The notes: a model not told the origin generated them from the letters alone. 64,000 nucleotides of DNA from an uncultured Lachnospiraceae bacterium (GCA_905235745.1 CAJOMN010000014.1:51016-115015), one strand, 5' to 3'; positions 1 through 8,344 are shown, counted from the first letter of the stretch. A program made the numbers and translations.

Positions 1-60
1 AGCCCCTGATCGCGCACTAAGGCCTCAGTTTTGCGATAGTGCGGAATTGGGGTTTTATTT
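1..60 (+). terminator. Probable intrinsic terminator of an upstream gene
   Basis: A bulged hairpin pairs CCCC near base 3 with GGGG near base 51, and CGCACTA with TAGTGCG inside it. It is followed by TTTTATTT. This is the form of a rho-independent terminator reading on the plus strand. The gene it would end lies outside the window. Confidence 0.55.
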
Positions 61-76
61 GTCAGAATATATACAT

Positions 77-150
77 CGGGGCGTGGCTCAGTTTGGTAGA
101 GCGCCACGTTCGGGACGTGGAGGCCGCAGGTTCAAATCCTGTCGCCCCGA
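77..150 (+). tRNA. tRNA-Pro (anticodon CGG)
   Basis: A complete cloverleaf can be drawn. The acceptor stem pairs CGGGGCG with CGCCCCG, the D arm contains GGCTCAGTTTGGTAGAGC, the anticodon stem CCACG/CGTGG encloses the loop TTCGGGA with anticodon CGG, and the T loop is TTCAAAT. The discriminator is A and CCA is not encoded, so it must be added by nucleotidyltransferase. It lies just after the terminator at 1-60; I see no convincing promoter of its own. Confidence 0.96.
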
Positions 151-181
151 TTCTTTTATCTCAGTTCTAACTATTTTCTAG

Positions 182-337
182 CTTTTTCCGTTTATTGCCG
201 TGTTAATCATTTTATCATGGAATATTTCTCATAAACCAATATATAAATATATGGTGGAATGGTATAAAGCATATTCACAGATGCAGTCTGAGTTTGAAAT
301 TGTCTCTCCGGATGGGGAAAGAAACGAGGAAATATAA
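182..337 (+). pseudogene. Possible gene remnant just upstream of the MATE gene
   Basis: An open frame runs from just after an in-frame TAG at 179 to a TAA at 335-337. The last A of that TAA is the first base of the MATE start codon (TAATG overlap). The only in-frame starts are GTG 200 and ATG 251, and neither has a Shine-Dalgarno sequence. The predicted peptide begins hydrophobic and ends polar (…SPDGERNEEI). It could be the tail of a gene whose 5' part was lost next to the tRNA, or a short coupling peptide for the MATE gene. I recognise no family. Confidence 0.25.
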
Positions 338-2094
338 TGACAAACACAAAGGACAATACATGGTTAATAGTAAGAAAGGCCTATTTAAAGCTTCTCCCTG
401 TTCAGATTCTGGGGATAGTAGTTGCTGCAATAAACGGATTTATTGATAGTCTTATTACAAGCAGATTCCTCGGAACCGATGCACTGGCTGCCATAGGCTT
501 TTTTGGACCTGTTGCAACTATTATAGGGATTACATGGGTGCTGACCACGGGAATCCAGATTTTGTGTTCTCAGGCAATAGGAAGCGGCGATAAGGATAAG
601 GTAATATCACTTTATTCAACGGGATTTTTTGTGCTGTCTGTCTTCAGTATTTTCGTAACGGTAATATGCCTCGTTTTTCATAATAACCTCGCCTTTTTGC
701 TTGGAGGACGGGGCGATGTTGCGGATATGCTCTCCCGGTACATCATGGGTTATGCTCCGGGTATTACAGGGCAGGTTTTATCGGGAGTTTTGATGGTGTT
801 TTTACCGTTTAACAATGATACCAGACGCTCCTATATAGGAATAGGAACGCTGATAGTATCCAATCTTCTTATGGATTTACTGAATGTGCTTGTCTTACAG
901 TGGGGCTGTTTTGGAATGGGTCTTGCCACAACAGTAAGTTACCTTTTATCAAGTGCAGTAATGCTAACAGGCTTTATTGGCACAAACAAAACAATACACT
1001 TAAGCTTTTCCGATCTCTCCTATGCTTTTATTCCTCATGCCGCATACCTGGGTCTTCCTAATCTTATGTTCGCACTTGGATGTACGGCAAAGGGATATAT
1101 TATCAACATCGCTCTTATGAAAAATGTAGGTGATGCAGCTGTTGCGGTAATGAACATACAAAATAATATTATAGCAATTCTTGGCGCCGTGCCGATGGGA
1201 TGCGCAGGAGCACTTCTAACACTTGCAAGTCTTTACTATGGTGATGAGGACAGGAGGTCACTTGTAATAGTAACAAAGCTTGCAGGACGTATAGGACTTA
1301 TCTTATCTGCAACAATATCTGTGCTCCTTATGCTTGGTGCATCTGTAATTCCCAGTCTGTTTTTCTCACATGGGGATGAGGCATGGGGCATTGCACAAAG
1401 AATGCTCATCCTTTTCCCAAACTGGCTGGTTCTGAATCTTTTGTTCAATATTATCATGAAGATATATCAGTGTCAGGAGAAGATGCTTCTCGTAAACGCT
1501 CTGACCTTTGCAGAAAATGTGGTGATTGCAATCATAGCCGCAACGCTTACTGTATATATTGGTGCAGATGGTGTTTGGATTTCCTTTTCACTTTGTGAAA
1601 CATTATTCCTCATTGTGGTCATGATCTCTGTATTTATGAATTCTCATAAAGTCACGTTTTCGCTTGAAGACTGGATGAAGCTTTCGGATGATTTTGGAGC
1701 AGGGGAAAATGATTATATGGAGTTTTCGCTTCGTTCGATGGATGAAGTCATAAACATTTCCGAGCAGGTGGTTGAATTCTGCAAAGCAAAAGGACTTGAT
1801 AAAAAGAGAAGTATGATGGCAGGGCTTGCCATTGAAGAAATGGCAGGTAATGTTGTGGAGCATGGATTTAATGACTCCAAAAAGCATTCTATAGATGTAC
1901 GAATTGTTACAGAAGATAATCTGACAATCCGCGTTCGGGATGACTGCCGGGAGTTTGATCCTCAAAAATATCTTGAACAATTTAGTCAGGAGGATCCGAC
2001 TAAAAACATAGGACTTAAAATAATAACCAGCATGGCAAAGGAAGTCAGCTATCAGAATAATGCAGGGATTAACACACTACTTATAAAAGCCTAG
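337..2094 (+). CDS. MATE-family transporter fused to an RsbW-like HATPase domain
   Basis: 585 residues in two parts. Residues 1 to about 435 are a polytopic membrane protein of the MATE (multidrug and toxic compound extrusion) type, expected to exchange Na+ or H+ for organic substrates. Residues about 450-585 are soluble and resemble serine-kinase/anti-sigma ATPases of the RsbW/SpoIIAB class: an N-box-like EEMAGNVVEHGF near 500-511, a RVRDDCREFDP segment near 532-542, and a GLKIITSMA lid/G2-like segment near 559. The start follows GAGGAAATATA. A MATE domain alone is about 450 residues, so the extra 135 are a real fusion. I infer that the ATPase domain gates the transporter or binds a STAS-type partner. 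The gene is read against replication, converges on the next gene with only 17 bases between, and seems more AT-rich than its neighbours. Confidence 0.85.
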   Translation: MTNTKDNTWLIVRKAYLKLLPVQILGIVVAAINGFIDSLITSRFLGTDALAAIGFFGPVATIIGITWVLTTGIQILCSQAIGSGDKDKVISLYSTGFFVLSVFSIFVTVICLVFHNNLAFLLGGRGDVADMLSRYIMGYAPGITGQVLSGVLMVFLPFNNDTRRSYIGIGTLIVSNLLMDLLNVLVLQWGCFGMGLATTVSYLLSSAVMLTGFIGTNKTIHLSFSDLSYAFIPHAAYLGLPNLMFALGCTAKGYIINIALMKNVGDAAVAVMNIQNNIIAILGAVPMGCAGALLTLASLYYGDEDRRSLVIVTKLAGRIGLILSATISVLLMLGASVIPSLFFSHGDEAWGIAQRMLILFPNWLVLNLLFNIIMKIYQCQEKMLLVNALTFAENVVIAIIAATLTVYIGADGVWISFSLCETLFLIVVMISVFMNSHKVTFSLEDWMKLSDDFGAGENDYMEFSLRSMDEVINISEQVVEFCKAKGLDKKRSMMAGLAIEEMAGNVVEHGFNDSKKHSIDVRIVTEDNLTIRVRDDCREFDPQKYLEQFSQEDPTKNIGLKIITSMAKEVSYQNNAGINTLLIKA

Positions 2095-2111
2095 TCAATA
2101 AGGAGGCTATA

Positions 2112-2585
2112 TCAGTTCAAAATATATTCCATCTGAGTCTCTTTAGGTTTCATACCCATTGTTTTATAGAAAGCAAGCGCACCGTCATTTCCTTCCCACA
2201 CATTAAGCGTCAGCTCATAACATCCGAGACGTTTTGCTTCGGATTTGACATGCTCAAACAATGCGGTCGCTATATGCTGTCCCCTTACCGCTTCATCGAC
2301 GCATATATCGTCGATATACAGCAGCTTTCTCGGTATCATCGTACTTGTAAAAGGGGGGCTTTGTAACTGGCAGAACGCATAGCCCGTTACATGATCATCT
2401 TCGTCAACAGCAACGTATACCGGTCTTTCATCGTCAAGAAACATCTCTACCAGCTCTTCGCGGCTGTATTTAGTCGTACCGGATATGAACAGATCGGGGC
2501 GGATCGCGGCATGGACTTCAAGCACCTGGGACAAGAGTCTCAGCACGTCCGGAATATCCTTATCAGCAGCTCTTCTGATATTCAT
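2112..2585 (-). CDS. GNAT-family N-acetyltransferase
   Basis: 157 residues with the GNAT fold. The acetyl-CoA pyrophosphate loop (motif A) is visible as IDDICVDEAVRGQHIATALF around residues 89-108, and the C-terminal LNVWEGNDGALAFYKTMGM segment is the usual motif B region. It probably acetylates an amine of a small molecule or protein N-terminus; the substrate cannot be read from sequence. It is the last gene of the minus-strand unit, 7 bases after the SDR gene. Confidence 0.85.
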   Translation of the reverse strand: MNIRRAADKDIPDVLRLLSQVLEVHAAIRPDLFISGTTKYSREELVEMFLDDERPVYVAVDEDDHVTGYAFCQLQSPPFTSTMIPRKLLYIDDICVDEAVRGQHIATALFEHVKSEAKRLGCYELTLNVWEGNDGALAFYKTMGMKPKETQMEYILN

Positions 2586-2592
2586 GTCCGGA

Positions 2593-3612
2593 TTACCTTA
2601 GGCTGTCCTTTGCTTCTTCAAGAGCGTCTATTACCCTGTCGCAGAACAGATCAAACTCAGGATCCGGGATCTGACATTCCGGATGTGACAGACAGTAATC
2701 GACTGCCTTTCTTACACCCTGATCAAATCTTACCGTACACGAATATCCCGGAACGATCTTCTTGATCTTGCTGTTGTCAAATACCACTGAATTGGATTTG
2801 TCCCCGAGAAGAGATCCGAAATAGTCATAATCACTGACAGATGCAAGAAACTCCGATGAAACATAATAAGGTATGTAATCGACTTCCAGGGCATCCGCGA
2901 TCGCTTCATATATCTGATTCCATGTAAGCGTCTCATCACTTGTGATCTGGAAGCTCTCGCCTATTGCGTGGTGATTACCCATAAGTCCTGTGAATCCCTT
3001 TGCAAAATCCTCATTAAAAGTCATTGTCCAAAGCGATGTTCCGTCACCCTGAACTATAACGGGCTTACCCTCAAGCATCCTCTTTACAACCTGCCAGCTC
3101 CCGTTCTTTCCGTGAACGCCGAGCGGAACGCTCCTTACGTCATACGTATGGCTGGGACGGACTATTGTAACCGGAAAGCCTTCCTTCTCGTACTTATCCA
3201 TGAGGAAGCTCTCACAGTATATCTTGTTCCTCGAATATTCCCAGAACGGATTGGCAAGCGAGGTTCCTTCGGTGATCACATAGCTTCTGCATGGCTTGTT
3301 GTATGCCGATGCGGAACTGATGTATATGTACTGTCCGCATCTTGCGCGAAACAGACGATAATCCCTTTCTACCTGATCGGGGGTAAAACCTATAAACTCA
3401 CATACACAGTCAAACCTGAGCCCGTCGATCAGCTCTTCTATCTTGTCTTCATCATTGATATCCGCATTGATGATCCTGACATTATCCGGAACCTCGTCCG
3501 ATCTGTTTCCGCGGTTGATAAGGTACAGTTCCCAATCAGGATCAAGTGCCACTAACCTTGTTATTGCCATCGAGATCGTCCCGGTGCCGCCTATAAACAG
3601 TGCTCTTTGCAT
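2593..3612 (-). CDS. NAD-dependent epimerase/dehydratase-family (extended SDR) protein
   Basis: 339 residues. The N-terminus MQRALFIGGTGTISMAITR carries the GGTGxIS variant of the Rossmann GxxGxxG motif. The SSASAY segment near 98-103 holds the catalytic Ser/Thr region, and YSRNK near 130-134 fits the YxxxK catalytic pair. This is the family of nucleotide-sugar epimerases/reductases and relatives such as the chloroplast RNA-binding CSP41-type proteins, which share the GGTGxIS start. It lies 28 bases behind the ZorB-like gene and 7 before the GNAT in one co-oriented run. A nucleotide-sugar substrate is plausible but not shown. Confidence 0.8.
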   Translation of the reverse strand: MQRALFIGGTGTISMAITRLVALDPDWELYLINRGNRSDEVPDNVRIINADINDEDKIEELIDGLRFDCVCEFIGFTPDQVERDYRLFRARCGQYIYISSASAYNKPCRSYVITEGTSLANPFWEYSRNKIYCESFLMDKYEKEGFPVTIVRPSHTYDVRSVPLGVHGKNGSWQVVKRMLEGKPVIVQGDGTSLWTMTFNEDFAKGFTGLMGNHHAIGESFQITSDETLTWNQIYEAIADALEVDYIPYYVSSEFLASVSDYDYFGSLLGDKSNSVVFDNSKIKKIVPGYSCTVRFDQGVRKAVDYCLSHPECQIPDPEFDLFCDRVIDALEEAKDSLR

Positions 3613-3640
3613 GTAATTTCCTTTCCGCGATCATTCGCTC

Positions 3641-4558
3641 CTATCTCACCGATGATTCGTTCAGTATGTCCATCATCTCACGGATCATCTCCTCATCCCT
3701 GAGCCTGAACAGGATCTCCACTCTTCTGGAAGCTGCGGCATTCACGCTTCCGTCGGCATTATATATCGGCTCGCTGTATGATTTTCCAACGGTCGACAGA
3801 ACTTTTTCAAGCTCTTCCTTTTCCCTGTCGGTCAGAAAATCGCTGTTTGGCCGCGTACAATAATCGGCTACCGAATATGCCCTCTCCTGGGACAGTTCAA
3901 GATTCGACAGATAATCTCCGTCTGTATCCGTATGCCCTTCTATTACTATCTCTGAAATATATTTGCTGTATTTGGGGCTGAGAAGTATCTTCAGATACCT
4001 TGGCATGAACTCCCCGAGAAAATCCTTTCCGCCGGTCTTGAGGGCTGCTTTATTGTACTCGAAGAGAATATTCGAATCCATCGAGATGGCGCCTGTCTTC
4101 TCGTCAACTGCGATGCTCAGCGATGAATTCTCGAATTCATTGCGAAGCGCCTCAATTAGCTCGCTCCTGATACCGATAATGTTATCAAGCTTCGCCTGCT
4201 GCTCTCCCATGAGCTTTTCAAGATCCCTGAGAAGCTGCGACTGCTCTTCAAGCTTCCTCTGCTGGGCAAGCAGTTCACCTTCCTGCTCCGAAAGCTTCAG
4301 CTCCTGGGCATTGAGCTTCTCTCCCTGCTCTTCTATCGTAAGTCTCTCATTCTCCAGTTCTTCCGATTGAATGATGAGCTCCCTCTCTTTGCCGGCAAGC
4401 TCATTCTGCTTTTCGTCGTACTGAACCTTGGATCTGAGCATCGTAAAGGCAATTATCAGCACGAAGCAAAGCAACAGTCCCGCCATCATATCCGAATACG
4501 ACAGCCAGTATGTTATTTCCTCATCTCTTTTATGTGCTCTTATCCGTCTCATACGCAT
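3641..4558 (-). CDS. MotB/ZorB-like protein: one TM segment, coiled coil, OmpA-type peptidoglycan-binding domain
   Basis: 305 residues. A short basic N-terminus leads into WLSYSDMMAGLLLCFVLII, one membrane helix with an acidic residue (Asp23) at the place of the ion-binding Asp of MotB and ZorB. Residues about 40-120 are a long Glu/Gln/Leu-rich coiled coil (repeated EQE, LEEQ). Residues about 150-290 are an OmpA/MotB domain with IVIEGHTDTDGDY, LSQERA and RRVEILF. Family knowledge: such a protein anchors an ion-driven stator to peptidoglycan. The partner ZorA-like gene ends 7 bases upstream. The DMMAGLL helix start looks closer to ZorB-like proteins of defence and uncharacterised systems than to flagellar MotB, and no flagellar gene is in the window. 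Confidence 0.8.
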   Translation of the reverse strand: MRMRRIRAHKRDEEITYWLSYSDMMAGLLLCFVLIIAFTMLRSKVQYDEKQNELAGKERELIIQSEELENERLTIEEQGEKLNAQELKLSEQEGELLAQQRKLEEQSQLLRDLEKLMGEQQAKLDNIIGIRSELIEALRNEFENSSLSIAVDEKTGAISMDSNILFEYNKAALKTGGKDFLGEFMPRYLKILLSPKYSKYISEIVIEGHTDTDGDYLSNLELSQERAYSVADYCTRPNSDFLTDREKEELEKVLSTVGKSYSEPIYNADGSVNAAASRRVEILFRLRDEEMIREMMDILNESSVR

Positions 4559-4565
4559 CTACCGC

Positions 4566-5960
4566 TCAATCATCCTGGTATTTCCTGTCAGTCAGTTTAC
4601 GCATATAATCTATACCGTTGGTTATCTCCTCAAGCGCGTCGTTCATGTTCTCGTTCGTCTGGGCAGAATAATTCGCTATGTCGGTAACCGACTTCTTGAA
4701 TTCCATGATCATATTACCCTGCTCAAGAAGCATGTTCTTCTCCTGCATGATAAGCTCTCTTACTGCCTTATCCTCTCCCGACAGTCCCGAAAGTGTTCTC
4801 TGAAGCTCATTCTGGATCGTCTGGATGCTTGCGGTATAACTGTTAAGAGTAGTAACAAGCTTCTCTGTTTCCTGATTAATGTTATGAAGCGTATTCTCAC
4901 TGCTTCCCGTCTTACCCAGCAGTTCCGTCATCAGATCCGCCGTTACCTTCTGTGACTTGTACTGTTCGTTCACGGATTCGCTTAACTGATAGAAGCTGTT
5001 ACTAAGTGACGCATTCATCTCCGTAATGAACGTGTCGACTATCTGCCTGACCGCCTCGGTCTCGTTTCTTACCATTATCGTTTCATACTCGGACACTGCC
5101 CTGTTTAGCTTCTCAAACTCGGGTTCAATGATCCTGCCGAGTTCTTCGGCGATTCTTTCGTACATTCTGTCAGTAGCGGCGATCTGCTCGCTCTGGAGCA
5201 TGATTATCTGGTTCATACCGTTGTTCTGCGTGTCAGGAAGTACATATTTTTTGAATGCGTTTGAAAAATCACTGACCGCGCATTCCGCTTCATAAATCTT
5301 TCTCTTATATATCGCGTTAAACGTAAGAGAAAATACCATTCCGAAAATAGATGTATGAAAAGCGACTTTTATACCATCCATAAGGTAGTCAATGCTTTCC
5401 GTCATGGTCTGAATACTTCCGGACGTGTTAAATTGCTGCAAACCTATCGAAAGACCGATAAAGGTACCCAATATCCCAAGACCCGTCAGCATTCCCGGAA
5501 CCTGGTTCAGTTCGTTCCTGTGCAAGACTGTATCAACAAGATCCTCATTGATATAATCATCTATACTCGGGCGGTAATATGCGTTTTCCGCATCATCCTC
5601 CCTGTTAAGCTCAAAAATAAAATCAGTAAACAGGAGGCTTAATTGTTCATTCCTGAAAAGCTTAATGTTGTTCGACTGATAAGGTTCCCACAGATAAGAA
5701 TGTGCGTTCATCGCATCGGCTCTTATCTTCCCGGTTGCATCTTTCAGATCCTTTATCATCGAGTTCATAGGAGCAAAGCTCCCAAAATCAGCCGCCAGAA
5801 ATACGATGGCAACGATCAGGAATAGTATTGCATTTACCGCGATCGTGACATTATTGATCTGTCCGCCGAGGAACATTTCGCGATTCATAAATATACACAG
5901 GGCAACCATCACAATATATACAATTGTCAATAACCACTCATACCATTTTCTCTTAAACAT
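4566..5960 (-). CDS. MotA/TolQ/ZorA-like ion-channel protein with long coiled-coil tail
   Basis: 464 residues. Membrane helices are visible near 9-26, 36-58, 154-175 and 198-220. The third and fourth, GLGILGTFIGLSIGL and AFHTSIFGMVFSL, have the Gly/Thr/Ser-rich form of the MotA/TolQ/ExbB channel helices. About 240 residues then form a cytoplasmic heptad-rich tail, as in ZorA of Zorya systems. With the ZorB-like product it should make a proton- or sodium-driven 5:2 motor. The ATG overlaps the nhaC stop by 8 bases and its Shine-Dalgarno (AGAGG) lies inside nhaC, so the two are translationally coupled. No ZorC, ZorD or ZorE homologue is seen, so it is not a complete known Zorya system. Confidence 0.8.
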   Translation of the reverse strand: MFKRKWYEWLLTIVYIVMVALCIFMNREMFLGGQINNVTIAVNAILFLIVAIVFLAADFGSFAPMNSMIKDLKDATGKIRADAMNAHSYLWEPYQSNNIKLFRNEQLSLLFTDFIFELNREDDAENAYYRPSIDDYINEDLVDTVLHRNELNQVPGMLTGLGILGTFIGLSIGLQQFNTSGSIQTMTESIDYLMDGIKVAFHTSIFGMVFSLTFNAIYKRKIYEAECAVSDFSNAFKKYVLPDTQNNGMNQIIMLQSEQIAATDRMYERIAEELGRIIEPEFEKLNRAVSEYETIMVRNETEAVRQIVDTFITEMNASLSNSFYQLSESVNEQYKSQKVTADLMTELLGKTGSSENTLHNINQETEKLVTTLNSYTASIQTIQNELQRTLSGLSGEDKAVRELIMQEKNMLLEQGNMIMEFKKSVTDIANYSAQTNENMNDALEEITNGIDYMRKLTDRKYQDD

Positions 5961-7566
5961 CCGTTGACCTCTTTTTCATAAAGAACAGAAACGCTACAGT
6001 AAGTCCAATACCTATAGGCAGTGAAAGCCATGCTATGCCGGCCATATCAAACAGTCCGGTCAGTATATAACAGATAAATGAGATACCCGCCACCGATAAT
6101 GCATATGGCAGCTGTGTCTCAACATGATCGATATGATTACAGTGCGCACCTGCCGATGACATGATCGTTGTATCCGAAATCGGCGAGCAGTGATCGCCGC
6201 ATACGGCTCCTGCAAGGCAGGCTGATATTCCTACAAAGAAGAGCGAACTTGTTTCCGGGAAGATAGCCGATACTATCGGAATAAGGATTCCGAAAGTTCC
6301 CCAGCTTGTTCCTGTTGCAAAGGAAACAACGCATGCTACAACAAATACTATTGCCGGCAGAGCCCACTGCAGATTCTGCGCACCTGCCATTGCGTTACCG
6401 ACGAATTCCCGGGCACCGAGCATATTGGTCATGTTCTTGAGCGCCGTTGCGAGAGTAAGTATCGTGATGGCCGGAACCATTGCACAGAACCCTTTCGGAA
6501 CACATTCCATTGCCTCATTAAATGTCATCACCTTACGGACTACCATATATATTATTATTACGGCAAGTGCAAGAATGCTTCCCCACGGAAGACCGACATA
6601 TGCATCAGTTTCGGAAAATGCCTCGATAATACCGCCTTCTTCTATCGCAGAAAATCCGTTAAACAGAAGACCCCATACACACAAGATTATAAGTATCAGA
6701 ACCGGAATGATAAGATCTATGAGCTTTCCTTTGGGGATAACAGCCGGTCCGTCCTCTTTGAGCTTGTATTCATCATCTTCCGACAGATCCAATATTCCAA
6801 GTTCTCCTGTTGATTCGGCTCTGTCTTCAAATTTCTTCATCTTACCGTAGTCAAACTTCAGAAGTGTAATGGTGATAATGAATACAAATGTAAGGATAGA
6901 ATAGAAATTATACGGAATAGCCCTTACAAACAGTTCGATCCCCGAATATCTCTCGCTTGTAACGCATCCGCTGACTGCGGCAGCCCATGAAGAGATCGGA
7001 GCGATCATACATACCGGTGCCGCTGTGGCATCAATAAGATATGCAAGCTTTGCTCTCGAGATTTTCTTGGAATCTGTAATGGGAGACATTACCGAACCAA
7101 CCGTAAGGCAGTTAAAATAGTCGTCTATGAAGATAAGCACACCGAGCACGAATGTCGCAATGGACGCTCCGACTTTTGTTTTGATGTGCGCTGACGCCCA
7201 CTCTCCAAATGCTCTTGATGCTCCGGACTTGTTAATGAGCGCTACGATCGTACCCAGTACCACGAGGAATATAAGTATTCCCGCATTTCCGGCAACGGCA
7301 TCTGTTAACCCCTCTACCGTAACAATATTAAGAGTCCCTGTAAATGACACTCCGGATGCCATGACCGCTCCCAGAACAATTCCGACAAACAGCGATGAAT
7401 ATGCCTCTTTTGTGATAAGGGCAAGTATTATCGCGACAAGCGGGGGAACAAGCGCCCAGAAAGTTGCCTCAAAGGCAGTAATTCCCGCGGCATTAACGAT
7501 ACCGATAATAACAACCATCACTACGAAGATGATGCCGGCAAGCAGTGCCGAATTTGACTTTTTCAT
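5953..7566 (-). CDS. NhaC-family Na+/H+ antiporter
   Basis: 537 residues with about twelve hydrophobic helices and the ion-transporter motifs of the NhaC superfamily: IFIDDYFNCLTVGSVMSPI near 143-161, FATGTSWGTFGILIP near 425-440 and GDHCSPISDTTIMSSAGA near 466-483. It should exchange Na+ (or an organic anion or amine in some family members) for H+. The start follows AAAGGATCGG. Its last codons overlap the ZorA-like start by 8 bases. Co-expression of an antiporter with an ion-driven motor suggests they share or balance the same ion gradient; that is inference. Confidence 0.85.
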   Translation of the reverse strand: MKKSNSALLAGIIFVVMVVIIGIVNAAGITAFEATFWALVPPLVAIILALITKEAYSSLFVGIVLGAVMASGVSFTGTLNIVTVEGLTDAVAGNAGILIFLVVLGTIVALINKSGASRAFGEWASAHIKTKVGASIATFVLGVLIFIDDYFNCLTVGSVMSPITDSKKISRAKLAYLIDATAAPVCMIAPISSWAAAVSGCVTSERYSGIELFVRAIPYNFYSILTFVFIITITLLKFDYGKMKKFEDRAESTGELGILDLSEDDEYKLKEDGPAVIPKGKLIDLIIPVLILIILCVWGLLFNGFSAIEEGGIIEAFSETDAYVGLPWGSILALAVIIIYMVVRKVMTFNEAMECVPKGFCAMVPAITILTLATALKNMTNMLGAREFVGNAMAGAQNLQWALPAIVFVVACVVSFATGTSWGTFGILIPIVSAIFPETSSLFFVGISACLAGAVCGDHCSPISDTTIMSSAGAHCNHIDHVETQLPYALSVAGISFICYILTGLFDMAGIAWLSLPIGIGLTVAFLFFMKKRSTDV

Positions 7567-7588
7567 AATAATACCGATCCTTTCAGAT

Positions 7589-8065
7589 TTATTTTTCCTT
7601 CTTCTCGGGAAGTGCCACTTCCCGTATCATATTCACTACATAATCCCCGTCCCACAGCAGGATGTTCAGTTTGTCGGCAAATTCCCTGGCTGGCCTGGTG
7701 AAATCCTGATTGGTCATAACAACACCTATCATGGCATTATAATAATCTTTGCCGGCATATGCCTCCTGGATCGCTTTGATACCGACAGGATCGGAATAGC
7801 ACTTACACTGTATCGCATAGCTGATACCGTCTCTGTCGGCAAGAATATCTATTCCGTAATCATGACTTGCGGGAGTCATCTCTATATTATCATAACCCTT
7901 TGAGGCAAGAAGTTCGGAACAGTATTCTTCAAATTCCCGGCCTTCCATATCTTCAAATAACTGATCGCCGTTGCGGCCGGCTTTTCGCGTATACAGAAAC
8001 CACACTGCCAGCAGGATCAGAACTATGACGCCTATTACGATTATGATCAGTGTAGTAATTTCCAC
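7589..8065 (-). CDS. Membrane-anchored Mrr-type (PD-(D/E)xK) restriction-endonuclease-like protein
   Basis: About 158 residues: one N-terminal membrane helix (IIIVIGVIVLILLAVWFLY), then a Mrr_cat-like nuclease domain. GREFEEYCSELLASKGY, DYGIDILADRDG and AIQCKCY supply the E, D and QxK residues of the PD-(D/E)xK site, all intact. Such proteins bind or cut DNA, here presumably at the inner face of the membrane. Start choice is awkward: AGGAGG lies at 8082-8087, but the next in-frame start is GTG 8065, 16 bases on; an in-frame TTG at 8095 lies upstream of the AGGAGG. It begins only about 35 bases after the 3' end of the SRP RNA with no terminator between, and sits 22 bases before nhaC. Confidence 0.75.
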   Translation of the reverse strand: MEITTLIIIVIGVIVLILLAVWFLYTRKAGRNGDQLFEDMEGREFEEYCSELLASKGYDNIEMTPASHDYGIDILADRDGISYAIQCKCYSDPVGIKAIQEAYAGKDYYNAMIGVVMTNQDFTRPAREFADKLNILLWDGDYVVNMIREVALPEKKEK

Positions 8066-8098
8066 TTGTGCTTCGTGAGTTCCTCCTGTCTGCAATTA

Positions 8099-8243
8099 GT
8101 AGCCGGACACGCTGCGCTCAATTCAGGCACCCTTGCGGCACACAAGGACATCCGTTTAGTGCTGCTTCATTCCTGACCTGACACGATTCGCGGCGCTATG
8201 TTGCGCAAGACCCGAATCTCAACACACAACCTGCCGGCTACGC
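8099..8243 (-). ncRNA. ffs: Signal recognition particle RNA (4.5S/SRP RNA, bacterial)
   Basis: On the minus strand the conserved S-domain core GTGTCAGGTCAGGAATGAAG then CAGCAC is present, with its GGAA tetraloop and the flanking CGCGAATC and TAAACGG. The ends pair: GTAGCCGG at the 5' end (8234-8241) with CCGGCTAC at the 3' end (8099-8106), and GTGCCGCAAGGGTGCCTG near the 3' end is typical of Clostridia. It is preceded by a strong promoter. It binds Ffh to form the particle that targets membrane proteins. The exact ends are estimated from the pairing. Confidence 0.92.
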
Positions 8244-8249
8244 ACTTGT

Positions 8250-8278
8250 AGTATACACATAAATTCTGCAATCTTCAA
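8250..8278 (-). promoter_or_regulatory. Sigma-A promoter of the SRP RNA
   Basis: On the minus strand TTGAAG (8273-8278), a 17-base spacer and TATACT (8250-8255) are followed about 7 bases later by the predicted 5' end of the SRP RNA. With no terminator after the RNA, this promoter may also drive the nuclease, nhaC and motor genes. Confidence 0.8.
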
Positions 8279-8314
8279 CGGTTTTCGTCTATTTTCCGAC
8301 TTCATATTCAACGC

Positions 8315-8344
8315 TTATACGGTACTTGCTTATCATGCTATAAT
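8315..8344 (+). promoter_or_regulatory. Promoter of the nrdG operon
   Basis: TTATAC (8315-8320), an 18-base spacer and a perfect TATAAT (8339-8344) lie about 46 bases before the ATG at 8390. It is divergent from the SRP RNA promoter; only 36 bases separate the two elements. Confidence 0.6.

Noticed and set aside
1..2094. A prophage or integrative element at tRNA-Pro
   Set aside because: No integrase and no direct repeat of the tRNA end were seen in the window.
3641..5960. A complete Zorya defence system
   Set aside because: Only ZorA- and ZorB-like genes are seen; no helicase or ZorC/D/E gene is next to them, so I call it a motor pair only.
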